Source: an uncultured Lachnospiraceae bacterium (GTDB lineage Bacteria > Bacillota > Clostridia > Lachnospirales > Lachnospiraceae). Taken from it: DNA of 64,000 bases. Location of the stretch: positions 1 to 64,000 of the forward strand of contig CAJTUC010000004.1 in assembly GCA_910579395.1 (NCBI GenBank), given 5' to 3'. The notes beneath the pieces were generated by a model that made no database searches, had not been told where the DNA came from, and worked only from the letters and a program-made list of their open reading frames with translations. Shown piece by piece: positions 50,883 to 59,607 of the stretch. How positions within the stretch are numbered: position 1 is the first letter of the stretch; every line of letters starts with the position of its first letter. The translations under genes were made by a program, and so were the position numbers.

Positions 50883-50927
50883 CAGGACACCTCTTTTCAT
50901 TGTATGTAAGAGTGTCCCTGTTCATAC
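50883..50927 (-). promoter_or_regulatory. Sigma-E promoter of spoIID inside a hairpin
   Basis: Minus strand: -35-like GTATGAA (50927-50921), a 14-nt spacer and -10 CATACAAT (50906-50899). Arms CAGGGACACTCTT and AAGAGGTGTCCTG pair with two single-base bulges and hold the -10 in the loop. The spoIID Shine-Dalgarno GAGGTG lies in the 3' arm. This matches the layout at spoIIID and sipL, although the -35 is weaker and the leader after the predicted start would be only about ten bases. Confidence 0.7.
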
Positions 50928-50940
50928 TACACGAAAGCAA

Positions 50941-52020
50941 TTACCTTGCCAAATCTAAATGCTGAACGGTTCCAACGCTTCCATTCTCATATAGGAAAAT
51001 ACCTGTATTTCTGAGCACACCGTTCGTATGATTATCCTTCATGGAATTCAGGGAAAATTCTGTCCGCTCGTTCTGTAAACAGATAGCGCCTACGCCCGCC
51101 TCTGAAAGATGATAAAGCTTATCCTTTCCATCTTCATCCTTTGTCCAGATCAGCAGCTTACTCCAGATTTCGTCATCCTCATCAATCCAGCCGTTACCAT
51201 CCGAATCATACTTCGCCAAATCGGCAAAACCGTTGCCGCTCTTTGTTCCAAACAGCTCACTGCCGTCATTGATCTCGCCATCCTCATTTAAGTCAAGCGC
51301 TAAGTAACCGCTCCCTGACTGCAAAGAAGAAATTTCTTCTTTTTCGCCGTCTCCATCCAGATCAAAATAAAATGTCTGGTCGGAAAGTCCTGCAATATTC
51401 CCGTTCAGATTGATCACGAGCGGATCGGTGCAGTTCAATACCCCGATGTCATAACTTTCCTCATAATATGCTCTAAAACTTCTGCTCATTTCCAGATTGA
51501 GTCCGAAACTTATCTCCCTGCCATCGGCAGTCTTTACAATCCCTTTCGTGGAAAACGATGTCGTTTCCGACTCACTGTGATAATACTGATTTGTAACGCC
51601 ATAAGTCTGATAGTTCGCGGACAGGCTGCTGTCCGTTCCGTTTCTCCAGATTTCATCCAGTTCCGGTTTATGACGGTCGCCGAATAACAGATACATCAGA
51701 AATCTCATACAATGCTGTCTGACATTCTCCCTCGCGTCCTTCTCCACACTGTTCGTCGTTACATTGTTCTCTGTTACCCTGTCCGTATTCGACAGATTGC
51801 GGAAATGAAGAGAAACATCCTCCAGAGTAGTCTGCGCATTACCACTCCCTTTGGCATTCTCTGACTCATCTCCCATTCCCAGAAAGCCGCCCAGAAATCC
51901 ATTTCCCACTCCGGCTTTTAAGCTTCTGGCGCTGCCCACATAAGAGTGTGCAGTTCTTTGTGTTACAGAAGAATAACTTCTGGCGGATTCCATTCCTATC
52001 GTACTGGAATTAATTCGCAA
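50941..52020 (-). CDS. Calcium-binding-repeat protein resembling RTX-adhesin C-terminal regions
   Basis: I start it at TTG 52020, five bases after GGAGG; the frame is open further 5' but without a signal. About 359 residues. The N-terminus (RINSSTIGMESARSYSSVTQR) has no classical signal peptide. The C-terminal 160 residues carry EF-hand-like loops FDLDGDGEKEEI, LDLNEDGEINDGSELFG and YDSDGNGWIDEDDEIW. This block is also found near the C-terminus of large RTX/calcium-dependent adhesins (the DSDGNGxID...W pattern). Function here is unknown. It is upstream of and co-directional with spoIID. Confidence 0.8.
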   Translation of the reverse strand: MRINSSTIGMESARSYSSVTQRTAHSYVGSARSLKAGVGNGFLGGFLGMGDESENAKGSGNAQTTLEDVSLHFRNLSNTDRVTENNVTTNSVEKDARENVRQHCMRFLMYLLFGDRHKPELDEIWRNGTDSSLSANYQTYGVTNQYYHSESETTSFSTKGIVKTADGREISFGLNLEMSRSFRAYYEESYDIGVLNCTDPLVINLNGNIAGLSDQTFYFDLDGDGEKEEISSLQSGSGYLALDLNEDGEINDGSELFGTKSGNGFADLAKYDSDGNGWIDEDDEIWSKLLIWTKDEDGKDKLYHLSEAGVGAICLQNERTEFSLNSMKDNHTNGVLRNTGIFLYENGSVGTVQHLDLAR

Positions 52021-52270
52021 TGATACCTCCTTTTTCCTGCCCAAGCCCAATTTCGCAGAATACAAGATCTTCACTCTCTCAGCAAAATAAAAAAGGATGA
52101 TATCTTCAAGGAAACTCATTTTCCATAAAAACACCATCCGTGGCTGAACATTTTTAATTCAAAAAATGGCAGTCTGGCCAAAAACTACCATCCTTTGTAA
52201 TTTATATATCGGACATTTTCATTTTTTCATTAATCCACACACACGATTTTATTCTGTTTTATCCACTATT

Positions 52271-53311
52271 TTATTTCTTTCCGTTCTGGATATATGCCAT
52301 ATACATATCCGTGATCTGGTTTTCATCTAACAGTGTATTCCAGATGCGCAATTCGTCATAGCAGACCCGGAACAGTCTGTCAAAACAGTTAATACCAAGA
52401 TAGGCGCGCATATTTGTCTCGTCAAAACTCATCTTGGAAACTTCGCTGCTGCCAATCATTTCACTGTTGATATACAGATAAGCCGTTACTTTACTCGAAT
52501 CCTCTTCCGATACCTTCTCTCCATCTACACGAATCGTAATGTAATTCCATTCATGCAGGTCGATACAAGCTTTTTCCTCCTGAGAGGGCCGGACTTCACA
52601 GGAATTTCCGCAATACGCATTAATCGTATTAAAAATCGGAAGAACATCCTCACCTTCTTCGGTAGTCTTCTTATTAAAACAAATATAATTCTGCGATTCA
52701 TTCACATCCAACAGATTAGAGCCAATCAGCAGAAACGGCGACCAGTCACAGACTTCTTCCGCCCGCATCCAAAAAGAAATCGTATAAGAATCCGACAGCG
52801 GTTCCACATCACACAACTCTATGCCATAGCTTCCATCGAGATAAATCGCCTCTCCCTCGATGCCTTCTGTGAACAGCGGGGTCTTCTCGCTATTTTCTTC
52901 CGGATAGGCCCCTTCGTTATAATCACCGTTCTCCTCTGGCCTTGTAACAACTATGGCACCCTCGAGCTGCCTGTCAAAGGAATAAGAATAATCCGCCGCA
53001 GGAACATCGCCCAGAATCATATCATTTACGATTTCTTTGTGTATCTCCATTTCATGCGGTCTCGGAACCACATCCGGCGTCATCGCCGGAAGCACATTCT
53101 CCAATTCCTCTTCTTTGGCCCTTCTTGCGGCCATGACTTCCGCTTCCTGCACTTCTTCCATCCCTTCCACAAGAACGACCGTCCCGATCAGCGCTGAAAA
53201 AAAGCATAAGACCAATATCATCTTGATCATATTTCGTTTTTTAACACCCAATAGTTTACCCATAAGATTTTTCACAATACCATACCAGTCCTGAACCCGC
53301 CAAGCCAACAT
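52271..53311 (-). CDS. Membrane-anchored LamG (concanavalin-like) domain protein
   Basis: 346 residues. A basic N-terminus and one membrane segment (about 29-50) are followed by an acidic helical linker. A laminin-G-like jelly-roll domain spans about 125-340 (GIEGEAIYLDGSYGIELCDVEPLSDSYTISFWMRAEEVCDW... MRAYLGINCFDRLFRVCYDELRIWNTLLDENQI). Such domains usually bind carbohydrate or protein at the surface. It begins 31 bp after the aconitase-family gene, so co-transcription is likely. The exact start is uncertain because no ATG has a strong Shine-Dalgarno. Confidence 0.82.
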   Translation of the reverse strand: MLAWRVQDWYGIVKNLMGKLLGVKKRNMIKMILVLCFFSALIGTVVLVEGMEEVQEAEVMAARRAKEEELENVLPAMTPDVVPRPHEMEIHKEIVNDMILGDVPAADYSYSFDRQLEGAIVVTRPEENGDYNEGAYPEENSEKTPLFTEGIEGEAIYLDGSYGIELCDVEPLSDSYTISFWMRAEEVCDWSPFLLIGSNLLDVNESQNYICFNKKTTEEGEDVLPIFNTINAYCGNSCEVRPSQEEKACIDLHEWNYITIRVDGEKVSEEDSSKVTAYLYINSEMIGSSEVSKMSFDETNMRAYLGINCFDRLFRVCYDELRIWNTLLDENQITDMYMAYIQNGKK

Positions 53312-53342
53312 TTTCGTCTGACGGCGCCGCCAACTGCCCTCG

Positions 53343-55640
53343 TCAATCGACTCTGTTATAGTTTATCAGACATCCTTTCAAAATAATCTGACGTTCCTCG
53401 TCAGTCAGTTCCCCTAATTTTAATTCAAACGCGGTCAGCGCATCCTTCTCCACGGATACCGTATATGCGTTAATCGTCTCCCATTTCTCTGCAACTGCCT
53501 TCCGAATATCCGGAATAAAGAGATAGTCCAGATTATGGAAAGGAAGTTCTCCCTCTTTAATAACGAACGGAAGCATTCCCCAGTTGATCAGGTTGGAACG
53601 ATACCGCTTCGTCGCATACTCATTGGCGATATTGGCCCAGCCTCCCAACACCTTCTGGCAGCTCGCTGCCTGCTCTCTCGCGGAACCGTCGCCCGGTTTT
53701 ACTGCAAAAATGGTAGAGCCAAAGCCCGTATTCTCATGGGAAGCATCTGCAAATGTCTTCCTGATCACATTCATGACCGGCTTTACATCTGGATGTGCCT
53801 GACAGGGATGCTCTCCCGCCATTCTTGCCTTTTCTGCCTTCTGAATATCTTTCGCACGTCCTACATACTCCGGATCCTTTCTGGAAAGCGCAAATTCCGC
53901 CAGCCCTAACGGATTAGACCGATAGGAAGATGTTTCCCCGGAAGGGATCAGTTCATCCGTTGTCGTTACAGGGTCGTGAATCTCCGAAACGACACGGAGG
54001 ACCAGATTATCCGGCAATGCTCCCATCTCCGGCCAGTCTTTGATATTAGGCCCGAATTGAATATCCACGCTTTCATCCGCAGCGCCGTGAGAATCAAAAA
54101 CACGATTCGCATAAATGTTCGCATCAAAATGATATTGATATTTCCCGATTTCCCCGTCAAATTCCGTCGCCGGTGTCAATACCCCTTTATTGGCCGCCGT
54201 AGCCGCAATCGAACGTGCATCCATCAACGCGACGGAAGAAATCTGGCCATTCTGCAGCTTGGAACCTTCTCTGTTCGGGAAATTCCTTGTCGAATGCCGA
54301 ATGCTGAATGCGTTGTTCGCAGGCGTATCTCCCGCACCGAAGCAGGGGCCGCAGAATGCTGTCTTCATAACCGCACCCGTCTCCAGAATCGCCGCAGCAC
54401 AGCCATTCTTGATCAGTTCCATATAAACCGGCATAGAAGCCGGGTATACGCTTAGTGTAAAGCCATCTGCTCCAATATAGGAGCCTTTCAGGATATCGGC
54501 CGCCGCACAGATATTTTCAAAACCGCCGCCCGCACAGCCTGCAATGATTCCCTGGTCTACCATGAATTTTCCGTTTACGACCTTTTCCTGTAACGAATAA
54601 GGTACGGCATCGTCCAGACTGACCTTCGCCTTCTCTTCCACATCATGCAGAATATCCTTCAAATTAGCATTCAATTCTTCAATCGTATAAGTATTGCTCG
54701 GATGGAAAGGCATCGCGATCATCGGCTTTACTGCCGATAAATCCACTTCAATCATTCCATCGTAATAAGTTATTTCACCCGGAACCAATTCCTGATATTC
54801 TTCACCTCTGCCGTGAATCTCATAGAACTCCCGTATCTTATCATCGGTTGCCCAGATAGAAGAAAGACAGGTAGTTTCCGTCGTCATAACATCGATTCCA
54901 ATCCGGAAATCGGCGCTCAGGCTGCTGACGCCCGGACCTACAAATTCCATTACTTTATTCTTCACATAACCGTTACCGAACACCGCGCCGATGATCGCCA
55001 GCGCAACATCCTGCGGCCCGACCCCTTTAACGGGTTCTCCTTTTAAATATACGCCGACAACTTCCGGCCTGTTAATATCATAAGTCTGAGAAAGAAGCTG
55101 TTTTACAAGCTCCGGCCCGCCTTCTCCGACCGCCATCGTACCGAGCGCACCATATCTCGTATGGGAATCCGAACCGAGAATCATTTTCCCGCCGCCTGCG
55201 AGCATCTCCCGCGCATACTGGTGAATGACCGCCTGATGAGGCGGTACATAGACTCCGCCGTATCTCTTCGCACAGGTAAGTCCGAACATATGATCATCTT
55301 CATTGATCGTGCCGCCTACCGCACACAGGGAATTATGACAGTTCGTAAGGACATAGGGAATTGGAAATTTTGTAAGACCTGAAGCCCTCGCCGTTTGTAT
55401 GATTCCTACAAAAGTAATGTCATGGGAAGTCAGTTTATCAAACTTAATCTTCAACTTCTCCATATTGCCTGAGGTATTATGATCTTCCAGAATACGGTAA
55501 GCAATCGTATTCTTCCCCGCATCCTGCCTGGAAATCTCTTTCCCAGTCTTACTCTTTATCTGCGCCGCCGCATCCGGCTGCTCCGGTATAAGTTCCGTAC
55601 CGTGAAGCAGATATGCGCCGCCTTCCCACAATTTTATCAT
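53343..55640 (-). CDS. Aconitase-family hydratase (YbhJ-like)
   Basis: About 765 residues from ATG 55640; the TTG eight codons earlier is the other option. The four-domain aconitase layout is visible. The early substrate region is IPYVLTNCHNSLCAVGG, then GSDSHTRYGALGTMAVGEGG. Cysteine-containing segments (AGCAGGGFENICAA and AFCGPCFGAGDTPANN) are in place of the usual cluster motif. The swivel domain reads YRSNLINWGMLPFVI. It matches the uncharacterised hydratase group rather than citrate aconitase, and no citrate synthase or isopropylmalate genes are near. Substrate unknown. Confidence 0.87.
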   Translation of the reverse strand: MIKLWEGGAYLLHGTELIPEQPDAAAQIKSKTGKEISRQDAGKNTIAYRILEDHNTSGNMEKLKIKFDKLTSHDITFVGIIQTARASGLTKFPIPYVLTNCHNSLCAVGGTINEDDHMFGLTCAKRYGGVYVPPHQAVIHQYAREMLAGGGKMILGSDSHTRYGALGTMAVGEGGPELVKQLLSQTYDINRPEVVGVYLKGEPVKGVGPQDVALAIIGAVFGNGYVKNKVMEFVGPGVSSLSADFRIGIDVMTTETTCLSSIWATDDKIREFYEIHGRGEEYQELVPGEITYYDGMIEVDLSAVKPMIAMPFHPSNTYTIEELNANLKDILHDVEEKAKVSLDDAVPYSLQEKVVNGKFMVDQGIIAGCAGGGFENICAAADILKGSYIGADGFTLSVYPASMPVYMELIKNGCAAAILETGAVMKTAFCGPCFGAGDTPANNAFSIRHSTRNFPNREGSKLQNGQISSVALMDARSIAATAANKGVLTPATEFDGEIGKYQYHFDANIYANRVFDSHGAADESVDIQFGPNIKDWPEMGALPDNLVLRVVSEIHDPVTTTDELIPSGETSSYRSNPLGLAEFALSRKDPEYVGRAKDIQKAEKARMAGEHPCQAHPDVKPVMNVIRKTFADASHENTGFGSTIFAVKPGDGSAREQAASCQKVLGGWANIANEYATKRYRSNLINWGMLPFVIKEGELPFHNLDYLFIPDIRKAVAEKWETINAYTVSVEKDALTAFELKLGELTDEERQIILKGCLINYNRVD

Positions 55641-55847
55641 ACTATAACCATACCTTTCTCTCAACCTGCAAACTTTGAATTCGAACGCCGTCCGCTATAC
55701 GCAGGGCACAATATTTCTGCCGATTCTAATTATTTATTATATAGGAAAAAGCATTTCTATGCAATGAGTTTTGACATCTTTATCCATCTTTGTCCATAAA
55801 TCTTTATCCTTAGAAAGGCAGACAGCGTTATGGCATTTCCTTTTATA

Positions 55848-55890
55848 TAAAAACACGATATCCGCTTTCAAACAGATATCGTGTTTTTCA
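55848..55890 (-). terminator. Terminator of the 385-aa lipoprotein gene
   Basis: Minus strand: AAACACGATATC (55886-55875) pairs with GATATCGTGTTT (55862-55851) and is followed by TTTATATAAAAG. It is a perfect 12-bp stem. Confidence 0.85.
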
Positions 55891-55906
55891 TGATCGCTCT
55901 TGTACG

Positions 55907-57064
55907 TTATTCTGACAAATCCATCAGGACATCATCGATATTCTCCCAGTCATCCTGTGAAATAACGCCGTTATTCAAATCCAGATCATAGGTCTTGGTA
56001 ATCGGCTCTCTATAGGAAATTTCATCCACCTTAGGTCTTATCGCATCGAGCATTCCCTGCGCATATTCGTCTCCATCAATCCCACTGTCCGCTACAGCCT
56101 GCGCATCTTCGATAATGATATCAAGGAAATCCGTCGGATACATCGTGAGTTCAAAACTTCCAAACGATACGCCTTCCATAAGGTCAACGACCGGTGCATC
56201 CCATTTGAATTTAGCAAGGACTGCTGCGGCAACTTCACGGAATCCGTCCGCAATCTCTTCATCAACCGTCTCGTAATCGATATCCAGATAATACATAAGA
56301 CCCTCTGCATAATACTCAACTTCGGAATCATACAATTCCTGTGCGCCTTCCAGCGTATCGAAGTTCTTCTCTACATAAGTATCGAACTCACCATAGAAAC
56401 TCGTTTCCAGCGCTGCATTGATAAATTCTGCACATTCTTCCGCATTGGTCACGGCCCCCCAGTTGGAATCTGCCAGCGCATAGATTACTCTGTGAACATT
56501 CTCAACAAAATCAATCTGTATCTCAATGTCAAGGCCGTCCGCATTTGTGTAAAGATACTGGAAGTAATCATCGTCCTCCTCATCAGGCTCGCCATAAGCA
56601 TTTTTAACATCCTCTTTCGTGCTATCACAGGTAATGCCGCCGGGAAGCACAACATACAGTGCGTCTTTAGCGTTTGAAAGATCTACTTCAAGATAAGAAA
56701 CCGTAGATTCCTCAATCTTTTTCGGTTCCATACCGAGATTGATCGCACACATGCTGACATATTCCGAACTTTTTTCGTCATTGAACATTTCGAATACATT
56801 CGTCTCCACATTATATTCCAACTCAAATGTATCCGTATTATCATATCTATTGGAAATATGCCATCCATCCCCTGTCCATTCCGAAACGCCGTCGGGGAAA
56901 GAATATTTCTTTCCATCGATTACAAGTTCGCCGCTTTTCAGATCATCGCCGAGCAAAGCCATCGCTTCTTCTTTTTTCTGAGTCTCCTTTGCCGCAGCGC
57001 CGCTACATGCTGTCATCTGAAAACACAAAACCGCACACATACCCATCAGTACTAACTTCTTCAT
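55907..57064 (-). CDS. Lipoprotein of unknown function
   Basis: 385 residues with a lipoprotein signal (MGMCAVLCFQMTAC; C20 lipidated). The mature part is strongly acidic. About residues 45-215 contain GKKYSFPDGVSEWTGDGWHI and GGITCDSTKEDVKNAYGEPDEED, the short beta-type patterns seen in Clostridial surface lipoproteins with SmpA/OmlA-like STKEDVxxxYGxP motifs. The rest (about 220-385) is helical. No enzyme motif is visible. It has its own terminator and lies between genes on the same strand. Confidence 0.8.
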   Translation of the reverse strand: MKKLVLMGMCAVLCFQMTACSGAAAKETQKKEEAMALLGDDLKSGELVIDGKKYSFPDGVSEWTGDGWHISNRYDNTDTFELEYNVETNVFEMFNDEKSSEYVSMCAINLGMEPKKIEESTVSYLEVDLSNAKDALYVVLPGGITCDSTKEDVKNAYGEPDEEDDDYFQYLYTNADGLDIEIQIDFVENVHRVIYALADSNWGAVTNAEECAEFINAALETSFYGEFDTYVEKNFDTLEGAQELYDSEVEYYAEGLMYYLDIDYETVDEEIADGFREVAAAVLAKFKWDAPVVDLMEGVSFGSFELTMYPTDFLDIIIEDAQAVADSGIDGDEYAQGMLDAIRPKVDEISYREPITKTYDLDLNNGVISQDDWENIDDVLMDLSE

Positions 57065-57146
57065 TGTTACTGTTACCCCTCTCTTTCAACTTTTCTATGT
57101 ATATGTCTATAAACGATTAGCATTATATTCTATATCACAAATCCTG

Positions 57147-58181
57147 TCAATGTAAAAAAGTAAGCTTATTCTCAACAAAAATCCCCAGTTTTTGGTCAAG
57201 TCTGCCAAAAAGCAGTTCTCTGAGCCAGCCAACCAGAAGAAGCGCCAGCCAGATCAGGAACACGATACCCATCAGTGTCAGAGCGCCCAAAATGCCTCCA
57301 GGACTCTCAAAACCGCTTTCCTGTACATACTCCATGACAAGTCTGACCGCGCTGCCATTTAGCGCAAAAACAGCAAATACACAGGTAGCCGCCTTATTGA
57401 TGAACTTAGATTGAATCTTCAGTTCCTTGAACATATAAAATGCAATGACAGTCAGTGCCATGTTGGTAATACTATTGTCCTTGCACCAATGATGATAAAT
57501 ATCTCCGATTTTAATCGGGAAAACATCGTGGGAGAGTCCATTCACCAGCCACAATCCCAGAAAAAGAAGCCCGGCTTTTTTGGGCAGCTTCACGTCCCGA
57601 TACATCCGCATATATCTGCCCATCATATAGATCATAATTGTGTTGACGACGCCCTTTCCGTTACCGGGAACCAGTTCAAAATAGAAAAAAGTAGGTATCA
57701 CGCTAAAAAGCACCAGTAAAAGAAGCAGAAATCTTTCAAACTCCTTCTGGCTTAAATGGTCGATGAATTTTTGTATATAACCACTGAAAAGCACAAGACA
57801 TATATAGCTGGAATAATACCAGTGCTTACTGGTAATAAATGGCAGAAAAGATTTAACGAGCTGCTCCAGCAATGCGACTCCCTGCATTTCCTCCGGCCGC
57901 AGAATGCACAGAATGACCGTTTCCAAGATGGACAACGTTACCATCATACACTCCAGCTTAACGAGTTTTCTGACACTGAACTTCAACCCGTAATATCCCG
58001 ATGCCACAATAAATACGGAAGCACTTATATCACAGATTCCGTTCACCAGGCCATTAAAAAAACTCCAGGAAGGACCCGTGCAAAAATATCCGAGATACAT
58101 ATTAGCATGAATCAGCACGATCATATACATCGCAATGATACGCATTAATTCATGATTTGAGTTTCTAACAGCTTTCTCCAT
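57147..58181 (-). CDS. Acyltransferase family 3 membrane protein
   Basis: About 344 residues from ATG 58181, which has AAAGGA six bases upstream; the frame opens five codons earlier and overlaps the hflX stop by 4 nt. It has about ten transmembrane segments and begins NSNHELMRIIAMYMIVLIHANMY, the N-terminal motif of the family (RxIAxxxIVxIH). Members acylate exported sugars or peptidoglycan-linked glycans. Downstream of hflX in a probable two-gene unit. Confidence 0.88.
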   Translation of the reverse strand: MEKAVRNSNHELMRIIAMYMIVLIHANMYLGYFCTGPSWSFFNGLVNGICDISASVFIVASGYYGLKFSVRKLVKLECMMVTLSILETVILCILRPEEMQGVALLEQLVKSFLPFITSKHWYYSSYICLVLFSGYIQKFIDHLSQKEFERFLLLLLVLFSVIPTFFYFELVPGNGKGVVNTIMIYMMGRYMRMYRDVKLPKKAGLLFLGLWLVNGLSHDVFPIKIGDIYHHWCKDNSITNMALTVIAFYMFKELKIQSKFINKAATCVFAVFALNGSAVRLVMEYVQESGFESPGGILGALTLMGIVFLIWLALLLVGWLRELLFGRLDQKLGIFVENKLTFLH

Positions 58182-58192
58182 AACGTATCCTT

Positions 58193-59500
58193 TCATATCC
58201 TGTATTTTTCATAATATCTGCTGTCTTCCGTCTTACAGCTGACTCTCAGCAGAACACCGCTCTCCTGATACGATGTTTCATAGACTACTGCATTTTCATT
58301 GAGATAAGATACGGCTCTGCCATCGGTATAGGGAATTAAAAAAGTACATTCCGTATAACCATCCGACAGCTTCCGCTCAATCAGGCAGATCAGTTCTTCC
58401 ATACCGGTCTTTTCTCTGGCGGACAGATAGATACTGTCCTGCATCACAATCGGAAGACTGCCGATGATATCTTCATCCACAGCTGCACCTCCCGGTATAT
58501 CTTCCGCAGAAACTTTATCCGCCTTATTATAAACATAAAGCATCGGAATGCCATCCGCCCCCAGTTCCTTCAAAGTACGTTCCGTTACAGCAATCTGTTC
58601 TTTGAAGTGGCTGTCGCTGTAATCCACCACCTGCAGCAAAATATCCGCTTCCTTCGCCTCTTCCAGCGTGGAGCGAAAAGCTTCCACCAGATGATGGGGC
58701 AGTTTATGGATGAATCCTACCGTATCCGAAAGCAGAAAAGCATGGTGTCCTTCCGGTGCGATCTTGCGCACCGTCGTATCAAGCGTTGCAAAAAGCATAT
58801 CTTTTTCCATGACTTTTTTCTCTTCCACATCGATTTCATCCACGCCGTATAACTCCAGCATGGCATTTAACAGCGTAGACTTCCCGGCATTGGTATAACC
58901 GACCAATGCCACCCGCGGTATACCGGAAGCCGCGCGCTGTTTCCGCTGTGTCAGACGCTGCGCACCGACCTCTTTTAGTTCCCTGCGATATTCCGCGAGC
59001 CGGTGCTCCAAAACTCTTCTGTCCAGTTCCAGCTTCTTTTCGCCGGCCCCCTTATTGCTCAGCGAACCGCTGCCGCCGCCCTGACGGCTGAGCGCCGCAT
59101 GAAGGCCGACAAGTCTCGGAAGCATATATTGTAATCTCGCCACCTCTACCTGCAGTTTGGCCTCTCTGGTACGGGCGCGTCTGGCAAAAATATCCAGAAT
59201 CAGCGTGCTCCTGTCCAGTATCGGTTTACCGATTTTTTCCTGTAAATTTCGTATCTGCATCGGGGAAAGGGAATTATCAAATACCACAACATCCACGTCC
59301 TGCGCTTCCGCTTCCTCCCGGACCTCTTCTACTTTTCCGGTTCCGATATAAAATGCTTTATGAATTTCTGGCAGATTTTGCTCCACAATACCGGCCACTT
59401 CCATTTCACAGGCATTCGCCAGATTTTCCAGTTCTTCCAGCGAAAGCCTGTAATCATCTCCGTTATTCAGATTCATACCGACCAACAACGCTTTTTCCAT
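58193..59500 (-). CDS. hflX: GTPase HflX
   Basis: Ribosome-associated GTPase that splits stalled or heat-damaged ribosomes. 435 residues: an N-terminal HflX domain (about 1-190, with VVFDNSLSPMQIRNLQEKIGKPILDRSTLILDIFARRARTREAKLQVEVARLQYMLPRL and GGGSGSLSNKGAGEKKLELDRR) and a G domain with GYTNAGKSTLLN, DTVGFI and NKAD. GGAGGG lies three bases before the ATG. Confidence 0.96.
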   Translation of the reverse strand: MEKALLVGMNLNNGDDYRLSLEELENLANACEMEVAGIVEQNLPEIHKAFYIGTGKVEEVREEAEAQDVDVVVFDNSLSPMQIRNLQEKIGKPILDRSTLILDIFARRARTREAKLQVEVARLQYMLPRLVGLHAALSRQGGGSGSLSNKGAGEKKLELDRRVLEHRLAEYRRELKEVGAQRLTQRKQRAASGIPRVALVGYTNAGKSTLLNAMLELYGVDEIDVEEKKVMEKDMLFATLDTTVRKIAPEGHHAFLLSDTVGFIHKLPHHLVEAFRSTLEEAKEADILLQVVDYSDSHFKEQIAVTERTLKELGADGIPMLYVYNKADKVSAEDIPGGAAVDEDIIGSLPIVMQDSIYLSAREKTGMEELICLIERKLSDGYTECTFLIPYTDGRAVSYLNENAVVYETSYQESGVLLRVSCKTEDSRYYEKYRI

Positions 59501-59569
59501 AATCCCTCCGTGAACCCGTTTCTTTTTATTGCTTATTGTACCTGTTTTCGGCCAATCTGTAAAGCAAAG

Positions 59570-59594
59570 AAGGCATGACCGAAATCATGCCGCT
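59570..59594 (-). terminator. Hairpin after the GH53 gene
   Basis: GGCATGA (59572-59578) and TCATGCC (59585-59591) form a stem with a 6-nt loop; the minus strand continues TTCTTTGCTTTAC. A weak intrinsic terminator about 15 bp past the stop. Confidence 0.55.
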
Positions 59595-59607
59595 GCCGAT
59601 TCAATAT

